Below, in pieces: positions 21,222 to 34,216 of a stretch of DNA of 64,000 bases. How positions within the stretch are numbered: position 1 is the first letter of the stretch; each line of letters starts with the position of its first letter. This stretch comes from Cryptomeria japonica (Eukaryota; Streptophyta; Pinopsida; Cupressales; Cupressaceae). Location of the stretch: the NCBI RefSeq assembly GCF_030272615.1, contig NC_081406.1, forward strand, positions 192,455,891 through 192,519,890, written 5' to 3'. The notes beneath the pieces were generated by a model. That model saw only the letters and a program-made list of their open reading frames with translations, ran no database searches and was not told the DNA's origin. The position numbers and the translations under genes are program-made.

Positions 21222-24200
21222 CTGAAAGCAATGGGACAATGAAAATACACAAAACATAAAAAGAATAAAATAGGTGAAGCAATAAAGATCATGACAGCAG
21301 ATCATGGTTGTGCAACAACTGAGACAATGATGAAAAAAGAAAGAAGATGAAACCTTCATTTTATCGGGGGATATCTCAACATATAAATGCGCACACTGGG
21401 TGCTAACGAATGGTCATGTATACGTGTGCTTCCTGTAATTAGTTTAATATCAGTATCTCCATAAATGTTGAAAGATTAAAAAATGCTTGATTGATATCGT
21501 TTGCTGCAACACACCACCTACACTGAAACGAGACTAGATGTATTAAAACCAATAATAAAGGGTTGTGAAAACTACTTGAACTGTCCTGAAGCATGCATTG
21601 TTTAGATGGAACATAATGGTTTAAGTGAGAAAGATACATGACTAATTCCAAATAAGGTGTGGATTTCTTGCATTCTGTTAACAATATCTTCTGAGAAAAA
21701 TATTTTTAAATCTCCGACGGACCTCCAAAGGTCATTTTCTCATTTTACGTAGTCATCCAGAAAGTACAAACAATGAGCACTTTTTTAAACCATGAGAGTA
21801 CTTCAAGCTTGTCTTTATTAAGCTGTACATTTTACATTAGAGAAATGACCAAAAGGCGAAGTTTATGAACAGATTACAGAACTCAGAATGACTATGATTA
21901 TGATTCTGAGCACAATGCCTCAGATATTCATCAACTTGTACAGCATTATTTATAGTTTAGGTCCTTTGTGCATTTGAACCCAGATAGTATAATAAATGTA
22001 GCTGCAAAAGCCGTATAACTATATTAGAAAGATTCTGCTTTCTCCATTTTGGAAATAGGGAAAATTTTCTCGTCTGAAAGGCACAAGCATCCAACTGACA
22101 ACAGCAAATACTTCACGATGTGCTAGCAACTTTTCTCTTGAAAATTTGCCAATAAGTAATGCCAACAATTGTAGGACCTCTTACAGGCTCCCAACAACTG
22201 CCAATAATGGGGAATTAACACTTGACCTGATAGCTTGCCCAAACACAAAACCAAAGAAATAAAATCAAGCATAGATCATGATACAATCTAAAGTTGCACC
22301 TGCACATAGATAGAAAATTGAGGACAAAAAATAAGTTACATCCTGGTGATAAATTAGTCTATTCTGCTGCCAAAAAGGTGTGATATAAATAAGCCCACAA
22401 ATAGCAATCCTCGTCATAATTTGAAATGAATTTTGGATTTTCAAGCGCCATCTACAATAAAAAAATTGCTGATTTATCTGGGTAGGGAAAATGTTACGAA
22501 CATGTACATGCAATAGAAATTGTCTAGGAAAAAAGGCCAGAACATGTAGAAATAAGAAATGATTTTTGAACTTCAAAATGAAAAAGGCATCTAAATTTAA
22601 AATAGACTGCTAATTTATCAGGAAAAAAAGGTATGAATATGTACACAATAGAAATTATCTTTGGAAAAAGGTAAGAAAATGCAGAAAGTAAAGCATATAT
22701 CTGAGTTAATGCATTTTAGCCTTTGCCCTAAGGAATATCATATATGATTGTACTCACTCTATAGGAATATCAAACAGAAAGACTAAGAACTGAGGATGTC
22801 CCCAGATTGACTAGATTAAATCTTTTTGGACAAATTATAATCTATAAACTACTCTGCAATCTGGATAGATGCATAATGAAATTTCCAGACAAGTGCAATC
22901 TTCAATATAAGGTAGCTGTCCAATAGGCTGAGGTGTTATTTAATGAAGCGATTCACAAGAGCATCACGTACATTCAGATTCCTCTCACCACCATAAGGAG
23001 CCCCATAACCCCAGCAAACATGTAGTGAAGTGGTTGTATAATGAAAAAGTGGTACACTTGAACATGACCCAGGTTTAGTGGAGTACACTCGAGCATGACC
23101 TAGCTTAGATCTTGAACTTTTGTCCAAGCTTACCATATTTAAGAATGTGATAAAGCCTGAATGCCAAAAGAGCATAGTCTGCCAAGATACCATATTTTTC
23201 AACTTCAATAAATGCTTAATTAAAAAGTAAAAACAAAAAATTATTACACCATTATGACCTTACAAGTACCTACCATATTCTGACTTGGAACTTATGAGCT
23301 TGCTTATTACAGATATAACCTTTCTTGAGAATGTAACAAAAAGCGTAGGGTTTTTCTCACAGTTCACAGGAAACATGACTACAGGTGCCATTTCCAAATT
23401 GAGTCTCACGGTATGTGAGTGTGAGCGAGCAAAATGCTGAAACAGTCTTGCATGCTAAGATTAATGATTTCCTTATTTAAAAGAAGTTATGTCAGTTCAA
23501 TAACCTTTAGCTAAGCTTGTTTCCATATATTTCATTAGAAAAAGATCAAATCAGTATTTGATGTAATTACAGTCAGCATACGTAACTCCTGCAAGGTAAC
23601 CACAAATCTTTCTGCGGATCATATGCAATACAAAATTCATAGATCACCATTTAAACATGAAGAAATATGACTCAGCCAAAGGAAAATGAGCTCTTCCAGA
23701 AATACACCAGGTCAAGATATGAAAATGTCCACGTGTAAGAGGTAGAGATCTGATAAACCACAAATCAACAAAGAATCAAGATATTTTTTCAATCCTGACA
23801 GATGACTCAAACATTTAAATTGATTCTTGTATATTTGCACAAAATTATATTAAAATATCTAGCCTTGAGTTCAATTTTGGTTTTTAACTTTTTTCATTTT
23901 CTTCTACCTTCAGAGATATCAAGAGATGCTTACAGTACACTTATGTGATAATGGGAGATTTAACGAGACATCTGCTTGAATCACCAAGCATCCTCAACCC
24001 CATCCACTATACTAGAAATTCAAAGACACATAACAAGGGTCAGGTTCAACATGCCTCCTGATAACATATCTTTTTCTACTTTTGAGCCCCACTGCAATAA
24101 CTTTATAGACTTTTATAAACAAAAAGGGATTATTAAATTAGGGCAAAAATCATTTATCTAGTTATTTGTCAAGGTTTTTGTAACTGAAAACCCGAAGTTT

Positions 24201-25789
24201 AGAACTCATGAGTCATATTATTGCTATTTAGGGGTCTTATTTTGATCTCAAAAGAGTACTTTTAAGGGGTGAAAAAGGTGGGAGTAACTCATGATTTAGA
24301 AGTCTTTTGTTTGTAAGAGCCAAAATGAGGACAAGAGCCCATCAATAAAATATTATAAGAACCATACGTTCTTTAAATTCTATTTGTTTAAAATGAGTAT
24401 ATACCGATAAGATTGAGACACAAAGCATACCCATCAAATACACCGACAAATAAGTAAAAATTCAAAAAACAACAGGCTCCAAATGTGTACACCTCCTTGC
24501 CCAAGAGCTACATTATAAACAACATCAAAGCAGAAAAGAGCTTCAAACTAAATCAATACATGATGTTATTAGCCATGTTTTTATAAATACTGTTCCAACA
24601 AGTCTCCCTAGTAGTTCCCATCCAACAATCCAAACTTAAGTTAGACACATAAAACTGTATTATCCAGAAAATTAGACTCATTGATCAGAAGTTTGAAGCT
24701 CATGTCCACGCACAGCAACTTGTTGATCCACACTGTACAATCATTTAGAGGCAACTTTTATTAATGACTTTTGGAAAGGGTATAACTGTCAAAATTGGGG
24801 TAATGTGTAAAAGATGGTCAAATAATAAGTGGATGTGTAACAATAATTCATAAATAAGAGGAGTTATTTAAAAGCTTCTGATGCACATATTTTGAAATTT
24901 GAACAATTTAACTTTGACCCCCCATGCTGATATAAAAAAGATTATTATTGTTGAAGGTCATGAGGAGGATCAAGCCCTTATATGCTAGCAAGCAAATGTG
25001 TGCCATCCTCTAAGGGTAATTATGACCACTGCTATCACACTGATATTTAAAAACTTGCCAAATTATGGTTACATTCACTCGTCAGTTAAAATGGAAAATT
25101 ATATCGACCATTTCATCATTTTATTAATTAGACAGAAGTTCACTGACAAATGTGACTAAGAATCTACATCTATTTAAGTAATTCTTCTCACCTAGTGGCA
25201 AATAGATATCTTCACCATAGCTATGTTGTCATAAACTTACAGCTTTTTCAATTTGCATTGAAAACTGTAGCAAGAATACATGTTATCTACCAAGCCCCAA
25301 TCAAGAATGCACATGAAGCAGTCAAACTTCTCTGGCCCTCAACCAAAGAAAGAATGCACCTCCAAAATTAAGTGCAGCTCAAATCTCAATATATATATGC
25401 CTTGAAATGTTGTGGTACCACAAACAATTGGCATAGCTCAATTCTCAAGACAAAAGCAATGAAAGCCAAAGCATTGCCTACTAAAGAGAGAAGAGAAGGG
25501 AAGGAAGAGAGACCACTTAAGTCTCCAATTCTTGCTCTCCTATCCAGATTTGTACTCACAATTCAATATAGTGTTGTTCACAAGGAAGCATTCTTCACAT
25601 AAAATTCTTACAAGAACATTGCACCACTGACGATAGCAAGATGAAGAATCTTATTTCAGAGCTCTTGGATGATTCAATTTAATTCACTTACAAACCATGC
25701 TCAACTAACCCTGGATGGATCATGAAGGCGGAGCAACCAGCACATGTCAACAAGGTTGTAACGTTGCTTTTGTTATGGTACTGTTATGA

Positions 25790-26068
25790 ACTAAGTGCAA
25801 CTGTGATGTTGTCCCCAACAGTTTTTGTGACATCCTGACCCAGCAGTATCATTATGATAGATATTTTGACAACAATGGCTACCAGGATACTTACAAGCTA
25901 TGTAACAATGGCAAGACCTATGACTTAATGTATTCTTCCGCAAAAAAATTTATATCTGGAAATGTGCCAGCCAAGCTGGCCAAGATTACCACGCAATTTG
26001 CCCTTTGTACCATCTATCAAGCTAAAAAACAGAATTGTACATATCTTCCACCAGAAGGACTGAACTAA
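25790..26068 (+). pseudogene. Uncharacterised open stretch, possibly cysteine-containing relic
   Basis: 92 codons without a stop (start side closed by TGA at 25787): CNCDVVPNSFCDILTQQYHYD.., DNNGYQDTYKLCNNGKTYDL.., ending QNCTYLPPEGLN. The composition (four to six Cys, Tyr/Asn-rich) looks like part of an extracellular protein domain rather than random DNA. Upstream in another frame QQGCNVAFVMVLL suggests a frameshifted continuation. Faint resemblance to LysM-receptor ectodomains was considered but is not convincing. Confidence 0.25.
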
Positions 26069-26090
26069 TTGTTCAGTGCTTTCTTTTATG

Positions 26091-26788
26091 CTAAGTTACT
26101 GGTTCGGGTTCGGGCACTGGTTTGGTTCGAAGAACCCGGTACACCGGTATGGCAAAATTTTGAAAAGGGGTTTGGGTTCATTTGGGTTCGTTAGTACAAT
26201 AACATGTAAATTTTATATATATATTTTAATATTTGTGAAGCCTATAAGCATGAGTTAAAATTTGCATGTCACATAGCATCATATAAACAACAAAACAAAC
26301 AATAGCTTGTAATCATAGCATCATGATGATACCATAATAGCATCATATACATCAAGTTTAATATCAAAATGACAAAATATTCAAGTATCATTGTTTCAAC
26401 TTTCAACAACATAAAGTTTAATCATCAAATGGGTCATCTAATTCATCCTCCTCCTCATTGACATTGACATTAGATGAGCCAACGCCACTTTTAGAGGTGA
26501 AATGAGTAAATATAATGTTTTAGAAGTCACTTTTAGGGTATAAGTTTCACTTTTTAGCAGGCGGAATTCAAAATTAAATTAAATTTTGCATATAATTTTC
26601 TTTTTTGGGCTGCCCAGCTGCCCGGGTTCGACTGGGTTCGACTGGGTTCAACCTGGGTTCGCTTGGGTTCGACCAGGGGCAAACCACCTCTGGGTTTTTC
26701 GAACCCTGGTTGAACCCAATTCGAACCAGGAACCCGTTCGAACCAGAACCAGTACCAAGGGGGTCCAAGGGCGAACCCGGTAACTTAG
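26091..26788. mobile_element. Non-autonomous hAT element (deletion derivative)
   Basis: Perfect 9-bp terminal inverted repeats CTAAGTTAC..GTAACTTAG are flanked by a perfect 8-bp target duplication CTTTTATG (26083-26090 and 26789-26796), the hAT hallmark. Both ends carry many subterminal GGGTTCG / CGAACCC motifs. On the minus strand 26418-26480 encodes an acidic tail GSSNVNVNEEEDELDDPFDD and stop, like the C-terminus of plant hAT transposases, so it seems to derive from an autonomous element by internal deletion. Confidence 0.88.
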
Positions 26789-26796
26789 CTTTTATG

Positions 26797-28815
26797 CTCT
26801 AATAAGCCTAAGATCTTCCTCCTGTTGACCCATTCATCACCCCATCGGGGATCATGGCTTCCCAATCAACCTATTTATAAAAAATATCTTTGAAAGCCAA
26901 GAAATGGAATGATTTCTCAAATTGTCTATAGATGATGTCAGATTCAATCTCAGACATCTCCTTGTCAATCCCCAGCTCTTGTAGTCCCTTGTTCAGTGGC
27001 AGTTAGTGTACAGGCTACAAAGTCCTCATAAATGTCATGATAATGATTAATCTTCCTTAGATTGATGAGCTCAATGACCACCTAAAATAAGCCAAATAAC
27101 TTAGCATGCTAGACTTACGCTCAAACGTCCACCATGTTTTATGGAGATCGATGATGTATGGAGAGCATCCAATATATTTGAGCTTCTTGAGTATTTGGCT
27201 ATGCCATTTAGATTCACTATATTTTTTAACCATCTTCATGCAAATATGTAGTCAGTTGCATACATACCTTGGAATCTTTTTTAATAATATATCTTGACGA
27301 TATCTTGGTTTTCTAATAACCTCTAAGGATCATCCACAACAGAAAGCTCCCTTGGAGTACCTACAGAAAAACGGCTCAGTGAAAAACTAAAATATTGATT
27401 TTCCAAAACAGAGTCTGTTAATCATTATGGTTTTGTAATTGCCCCTCACAATGTTCATGTAGATCATGAAAAAGCCAAAGGTTATTACAGAATAGTCCAC
27501 ACCATCAAACATAAGAGACGTTAGCCTTTTGGATGGCATGTAGAATGTTTCACCCATTACTAATATGATATAGTTTACACCTTAATGGAAGCTTGGGCCA
27601 GAAAACACCCCCCAATGCCTTAAAGATGCTCTAGGCTCAACATATAGCAAGCATTTGATGTAGAAATGTATGCTTCTCATTTTAATTAGGTATTGTTCTT
27701 TAGTCAGGAGGACGTGACATTGCTTATCACTCCAAAGCCTTATCACATGTCAAAGTCAGTTCTGGCATGTGGCAAAGAATCTGCATATATATGCAGATCA
27801 CAAAGTATGTTGTTCCTGATTCGCTAATGTAAAAACTAAAATATATTATGCTATGCATATCTTATTTTCAGCAGGTCCATCTAAAATATTTGTGTCAACT
27901 GAGCATCACGATTACAAATAAAAACACCCCCCACATATAAGAGGAAAGAAAGCACATGGGCTTGCATCCCTACAAGGAAAATCGTAGTGTACATACTAGG
28001 ACTCAACAAACTAAATAATTCCAGCTTGGCAAAAACTGGGCAAAACTCAAACTTAAAAATTATTTAAATTTCTTTGAAAATTTTGGTTTTTATGCAAAAT
28101 ACAGTTTAATTGCAGACCCACTTAAGAAACGAATTTACCAATCGAATACCACAGTGTGCAATCAGTAAACAATCACCTACACAAGCAATAGAATTGTGCA
28201 AAAAAGTAATGTTAGTGATGTAAATGAAAAAAAAAAGCAACCAAACTCAAAGTGATATGAGGGAAGAAATTGAGCAACACAATTGTTGTCAATGGAGATC
28301 ATCAAGGCCCACCATTTGTGAATGTTTGAGTGGCATATACCTTGTGATCAAACGACATAACAAATATGAAATAGTGTAAGTTGTCAATTTGCGTGAATAC
28401 CTTCGAAAGCGATTGCAAGGACATCTATTTCATGTTGTTTGGTAATAGAGCACTAGCAAAACAAATGATTCTAAATGACAAACATAAAAACACCAACAGT
28501 GAACTCTAACATGTGTGACAAAGCCAAGACAATCAGCATTAATCATGAAATTGCATGAATACCTTGTTTTTCAAATAAAATCTACATCAAAATGACACTT
28601 TTGAGTCTTAATAGCGTCATTCAAGTTTTAGTCTCAGACTCGTCCAGTACCTGAATTTCAGTTTCAAACCTGTCCAGTACCCACCATGAAGTTCAGCATT
28701 AGAACATGTGAGTACTTGAATCTTGCAAGTGATAAGTTAAAACTGTAAAAACTCAGCTTTTCCAAAAACTTGCAAGTACTCAACAAGTACACCAACTAAG
28801 GGTAAAACTTCACAT
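26797..28815. other. No gene recognised; faint minus-strand peptide-like text
   Basis: Minus-strand 27057-27239 (KKYSESKWHSQILKKLKY.., DLHKTWWTFERKSSM) and 26870-26990 (KGLQELGIDKEMSEIESDI..) look like decayed coding sequence of one unidentified gene, into which the hAT at 26091 may have inserted. The rest, including 28600-28800 with GAGTACTTG/CAAGTACTC inverted words, shows nothing definite. Confidence 0.25.
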
Positions 28816-29345
28816 AGTTCTTGTAGGTGATTTTACTAATGTTCAAAGGATATTTATTTTTCCTACACATATTATTATGTTTGCTCAGGTTTAATTAGAC
28901 ATGAGAGCACATGGCATAATCCATCAATTACGTGTGTTATTCTCACACACTTTGGATAATTGAGTCTCAAACCTCCCTTTGGATTTATTAGGTACCTCAC
29001 ATAAACATTTGCTTGTGTCTTTATCTGAGTAGGTGCAACCATGTATTTTGGCATTAACCAAATACGTGAAACTACCGCCTATTCCTAGCAGTTAAAGTTA
29101 TTACTTCTATTGGATGTATATGTCTCCATTTTTGCTAGTGCAACACTCATCTCTGATATCTGCTAGTCAGAGGAACTATGTGAGTATTGCCATAATTCTC
29201 TGCATTTTTGTCTCATGAATTCTCTCTTTACAGATATTCTCTCCATTTTGCTATGTTTATTTGATCGTCTGTCAACCATAGTGCATGTGATCTACAACTG
29301 ACAACAGATCACGATTCAAATTATCATTTCTCATAGAATCTAGCA
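28816..29345 (+). repeat. 5' LTR of the Copia element
   Basis: Shares ..TTTTTCCTACACAT.., GAGAGCACATG(G/A)CATAATCCATCAATTA and GTATTTTGGCATTAACCAA with 37470-37750. It ends ..AATCTAGCA just before TGGTATCA. The 5' boundary is approximate. Confidence 0.75.
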
Positions 29346-29358
29346 TGGTATCAAGCTT
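29346..29358 (+). promoter_or_regulatory. Copia primer binding site
   Basis: TGGTATCAAGCTT directly after the LTR; the first eight bases match the Met-tRNA-type PBS. Confidence 0.75.
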
Positions 29359-29869
29359 AGTTGTATGATATAATTCATTTTATTGTCCTATTGTTTGAGA
29401 GACTTGAGACTAATTATTGCAAATATTTTCCTCAAAAACCCAATATGCTATTCTATTGCATCCTCAGATGATATGGAGAATCTAAATGATCTAAAAAAAA
29501 AAAACGCACCTAATCAATCTTGGTTTTGATGATTTTATGTGTATATATCATTTCGGTAATCTTGGTAGCATTTCCAGTTGTTCAATTACATGTAGAATAC
29601 ACAAGAAAGTCAGATCTGGATTCATTTTGCTCAAATCGGAGACAAACTTCATGTAAGTATTTTTTGTTGTAGAATTGTGTGAACTTCACAAGTGCCACAA
29701 TTTTCAAAGCATGTCAAGATTACCCTACATTTGTAATTGCTTCTAAAAGGCCCAAGAATAGCCATTTACATATAAAATCTATAAATTTTCAAGTTCATGA
29801 TCAAGCAGGTTGAATTTTTTTGGCCTAGCACTATTCATCCAGTCATACAATGACTAAGAAACCATTGTT

Positions 29870-30050
29870 TGAAGACTCTCTGAATACTCTGCAGGACTCT
29901 GCAAACCCTCGAGTCCCTCAGCTAGCCAAGCCAAGTTGACTAGACTCTTGCATCGAGTCTGGTCAAGTCTTGGAGAGTACTAGACCGAGTACTGCTCCAA
30001 GACTCTCTGAGTCTCATGCTCAAACTCCCAAGTCTTTGAGCTCAAAGTCT
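29870..30050. repeat. GACTC/GAGTC-rich segment
   Basis: At least ten GACTC or GAGTC pentamers occur in 180 bp, resembling the subterminal repeats of the hAT-like block at 34993. It may be one end of a similar insertion in the Copia leader whose other end lies near 31080-31110 (GTGCCGAGTCC). Confidence 0.4.
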
Positions 30051-30797
30051 TATGTCCCGTGCTTGGACACAACAACTGCACTTTTTTAAGTAAAATTTCA
30101 AATCTTTTTGGTCATTTTTGACCTTATTCACCCATTCCACCCAGTGAAGCATCAACATAGGCATTCAAAGTTGATCAAATCAACAAACAGAAGCAGCAAA
30201 ATTTGGATGCAATGAGGGAAAACAAAACACTTTTGAAGAAACAATCTATCATCATTTTGATATTGACTTACCTTGTAGCTCAAGGCTTGAAAAATTAAGT
30301 TCCACTAGGAGGGGAAAAGACGAAGATGTAGATTGTATTTGGTTGTTCTATTCATTTTGATATATCAGCATTTGTAAACATTTTTTTTTAAACAAAAAAG
30401 CCTACGCCTGACCTATATTTATATTATATAATAAGAGAAATTACAAAAATACACAATTTTGTCAAAAATTATGACAAAATGCACCAAAGACGCTACAACT
30501 TACATTCTGGTATTTGACAAATGGCCTGTATGAATAAAAGTTGGCCATGATACCATATATACTGATACCATGTAAACAGTTATAATGCTGTTATACAATT
30601 ATTATTTATGATTTTGTTGTATTACAATGTATTGTTTGACTTTGAAAGTATGACATTTCAAATTTTGAGAGTTTGAGGATCATATGATGTATAATGTTTG
30701 AATTATGACAAAATGATAGTCAAATTAGACTCTTATTCTCTCTAAATGCATTAATTTCTTTTTTTGTGTAATTATGAGGTTTTTTTCCTTTTGCCAA

Positions 30798-31255
30798 ATC
30801 TGCATCAATTTTTTTGCAAAGTCTGTGCTGAGTCTAAATCAAAATTTTGGTCTGCAAAGTCAAGTCCAAGTCCATGTTCTCAAACTATGATTCTTACAAT
30901 CATGCCGTCTTCCTTTCTATATGATGCAGAGTTTTTTGCTATTGTGCAGTGTTGACATCATTGCTTCAAAAAGGAACCCTTCTCCATTGGATATTTTGAT
31001 TTTGAACCCTTCTCCATTGGCTGTTTTGATTTTGAACCCTTCTCCATCTGCATCAAGTTTTTTGCAAAGTCTGTGCCGAGTCCAAATCAAAATTTTGGTC
31101 TGCGAAGTCAAGTCCAAGTCCATGTCCTCAAACTATGATTCTTACAATCATGCCGTCCTCCTTTCTATATTATGCAGAGTTTTTTGCTATTGTGCAGTGT
31201 TGACATCATTGCTTCAAAAAGGAACCCTTCTCCATTGGCTATTTTGATTTTGAAC
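30798..31255. repeat. 248-bp tandem duplication with inner 30-bp repeat
   Basis: The unit starting TCTGCATCAA with GCAAAGTCTGTG at 30816 recurs at 31064, a 248-bp step, with near identity including GTGCAGTGTTGACATCATTGC. Inside it, AACCCTTCTCCATTGG recurs every 30 bp (30975, 31005, 31035). Confidence 0.88.
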
Positions 31256-31774
31256 CCTAACTTCAAAGTTTCAAACGATAGTATCTTGGTCAAATGAACA
31301 CAAGATCATCTACATTTTTTTCTATTTTGGGTTCTTTTCACAAGCTACCTCTGGTGTGGTCAATTTTTAGGCTTCACTCATTTTCCAATATTTGAGTTAT
31401 ATCAAAGATTTTATTGTTTGGTCATGTCTTTTAGAACTCAAAAGCTCATTACTTTCACAAACAAGCTCTTTTATAAGTGTCACTTTCTTTTAAGGTTGGT
31501 ATTTTTCTGAGCTCTATGTAAATGTAGTTTTTTGGTTTTTATTCTGCAAGCACATATTACTTTCAGTATTTCAGCCACATTTGGGCCCTATGTAAGCTCT
31601 ATTAATCTAGTATTTTGTATTGTAACATATACTAAAATAAAGTGCCAACCACTAACATCTCAACAGGGTTCATTTCAGAAACTAGTAGTGGGGGGTTTGT
31701 CTTGTGTTCTCTTGATTTCCTACACTCTCATTTCCTTCTTGCACTATGGATCAGGGTATAACTCCTCTACTCAC

Positions 31775-32557
31775 ACCATATAATTATTTTGATTGGAATC
31801 TAAAATGATAATCACATTAGGCAAAGGACTATACAAAATAACAATGGGTACAAAGGTGAGTCTACTGTAGATGCAAAGAAAACTAAATGGCTTGACAAAT
31901 GCAATGAGCCCTATGGATTGTTGCATATGTTTGTATCTCCTGATCTTTTTTTGCACATTTGAATATGATCCTTGAATACTCCCAACGAGATTTCGACCAA
32001 GAGGCTAATTTGTTTGAAGTACAAGATTCCATGAGGGGCAATCAATTTGAGAATGAGTTCATTAGTGAGCCCATGGAATTCTAACAATATGCAATAGTTT
32101 TTCACTAAATTAAAAGCATTGAGACTACAATTAAAACAATGTGGAATTGAAAATAAAGATGAACATTTGATCCTTGATATTCTCTCTAAATTTGGCTCAA
32201 ATTATTTATTCTTCATTTCCATGTCACAAAGAATTCCCTAGGAACTCAATTCACTATGCCATCTCTGGATGAATTTTCTATATCTCTTACCAAAGAACAA
32301 GATAAGCTCATTCAGATGGGTACTCTATAGTCCTCCAAGTCACATACCCTAGTTGCAAACAAGACAAAAAAGAATAGTGAGGATCGGGCAATAGAGATAA
32401 GAAACAAAGAAACATGGAAAAGAAAGAGAAAAAGGATTAAAAGCCTATTGCCTCTAAAGCAACCTTTGTGACCTCTTCTTCAAAAGATGAGAAACTTAAG
32501 AAAGAAAAGGTCAAATGTGCCTATTGCAAAATACCTAGGCATTAGGAACACAAATGT
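31775..32557 (+). pseudogene. gag: Copia gag with CCHC knuckle
   Basis: Capsid/nucleocapsid relic. Broken frames spell landmarks of plant Copia gag: YNYFDW near the start, KTKWLDKCNEPYGLLHMFVSP, TKLKALRLQLKQCGIENKDE.. with LILDILSKFGSNY, and SLTKEQDKLIQMGTL. The zinc knuckle CAYCKIPRH.EHKC is at 32516-32557, with a TAG stop inside. Stops and at least three frameshifts make it dead. Order and spacing match UBN2-type gag followed by the knuckle. Confidence 0.78.
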
Positions 32558-32717
32558 TTGAAGAAACAGGTAGATCACTTGACACATATTCTAGACAAGA
32601 ATTATACTATTGTTCATATGTCAAATAAACAAAACTCACATGAGAGGTCTACTGAGGAAAAAGATGACAAGAAGCAAGGACACGGTCCTTATAACAATTG
32701 CATCTTCACCATCCACT

Positions 32718-32960
32718 TGAGTTCTTGATTTGGGTGCTCCATATCACATAGCTTCATCTCACAATAACTTCATATCCTTGGAGCCTTCTACTATGACAAC
32801 TATTTTGATAAGTGATAACACTCCTATTGAGGAAGGTGGAAGAGGGTGTGTTGATGTGGGGGATGACATATTTAAGGGTGTTCTTGGTGTGCCCCCAATG
32901 TCAGCTAATCTCCTAAATGTTTATTAGATCACCCACACCGATTCAAGCAAGCCAATCGAG
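32718..32960 (+). pseudogene. Copia aspartic protease
   Basis: VLDLGAPYHIASSHNNFISL..ILISDNTPIEEGGRGCVDVGD..VLGVPPMSANLLNVY is collinear with plant Copia proteases. The catalytic D-S/T-G triad reads D-L-G here, so it would be inactive; the preceding Trp codon is TGA. The frame then shifts into a stretch (QITHTDSSKPIEF..) resembling the pre-integrase region. Confidence 0.8.
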
Positions 32961-32999
32961 TTCACTCCCAATTCAGCGGTGGTCAATGAAATGCACTAT

Positions 33000-33720
33000 G
33001 GTCCTACGATTGCAGTGGGTAGAACAAAATGTCAATCTCAACTCAACTAACAAAGCATGGTTACATGGTTGCTTTTTGTTCACTTTTTTGATGGCGTTTG
33101 CCAGGATTACATCCTTGGTAAGCATCCCAAAAAAAAAGTTTGACAAAAGCAAGGTATGTAGGGCTTTGTTGATACTAGAGTTAGTTCATAGTGATTGGGC
33201 TAGTCCATTTTCACATCCTTCCTTCAATAGGGCTAGATATGTTTTGATATTCATTGATGACTTTTCTACGTATGCTTGGATGTAATTTCTATTTCATATC
33301 TTTTGCAAAGAAATAGTCAAGGAAAGCCATCAAATTTTTGAGCATAGAGAATTGAGAATGTCAACCATCATTTTGAGTGGTTTTGCACTAAAGAGAGAAT
33401 TGTTGTTTTTCAATGCACAATTTCATACAATCCTCCACAAAATGAAAAAATAGGTCCTTAAAGGAAATGGCAAACTGCACGGTACACTCCAAATCTCTTG
33501 TACCTTAGTATTAAACAAAGGCCACTAATTGTGCTTGTTATATCTAGAACCATGTTCCTCATTGAGCCTTGAAGGGACACATTTCAAAGCTTGGAGTGGT
33601 CAAAAACCAACAATTAAGCACCTTCTAAGTTTTTGATTCTCCTCAATGGGCCCATATTCCTATAGAGAATGTCAGGCCATGGATCCATAAAGTGGGCTTT
33701 GTCTATTTGTAGGATATTTA
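33000..33720 (+). pseudogene. Copia integrase core
   Basis: GKHPKKKFDKSK, LELVHSDWASPF and ARYVLIFIDDFSTYAWM (33090-33285) match the integrase catalytic core around its first and neighbouring Asp. Downstream text is heavily shifted, with a KGFWLLHPTTHE segment (33722-33770) equal to the GYRVFDP..-type C-terminal region. Several stops. Confidence 0.75.
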
Positions 33721-34216
33721 GATGGTGTTAAGGGTTTTTGGTTGCTCCACCCTACTACACACGAGTGTTGACAAGATTGTTTGTTTTGAGGAGGGCTCTT
33801 TGAGTTCCACCCCTAACACTTCTCCTTTATTATTCACGTTGGAGTCACATGGAATAGATGATAATTCTTCTAAAGATTCAGATTCACTTGAGCAAATTCT
33901 TGATGATGAGGACTCTTTTTCCTCCACTGCACACACTAACAATGGTGAGGATACACCTCCTCCATCTCCCAATCATCATTCAAAGTTTGATGATTCTCTT
34001 CCAAATTATTTAACTTCAGCCTACTTTGGGCTCAACAGAAACCACAAGTTGTTGGTGATCATGTTAGGGATCCATCAGACACTAGCTGGACACATTCATA
34101 GTTTCAAGGACTTCCACATATCTATATTACCACAACCTCTGATCCATAGTCTTCTCTACGGGCATCTAGCATTCCTAAAAGGGATGCTACTATGCTATAG
34201 AAGTATAGTTCCTTGA
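33721..34216 (+). pseudogene. Copia integrase-RT linker
   Basis: Open stretch rich in Ser/Asp/Glu/Pro (SLEQILDDEDSFSSTAHTNN, EDTPPPSPNHH), typical of the variable linker between integrase and RT of plant Copia elements. The 164-codon open frame is real coding ancestry but only part of the polyprotein. Confidence 0.55.

Larger units (their letters stand above)
19389..26090. other. Long stretch without recognisable elements
   Basis: Low-complexity-free, AT-rich sequence (about 6.7 kb) in which I see no LTR, transposase or pol motifs. It has the look of intronic or unique intergenic DNA. Two coding-like candidates are listed separately (21086-21221 and 25790-26068). A minus-strand stretch 22936-23010 (VCWGYGAPYGGERNLNVRDALVNRF) is also peptide-like but lacks clear splice sites. 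Confidence 0.4.
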
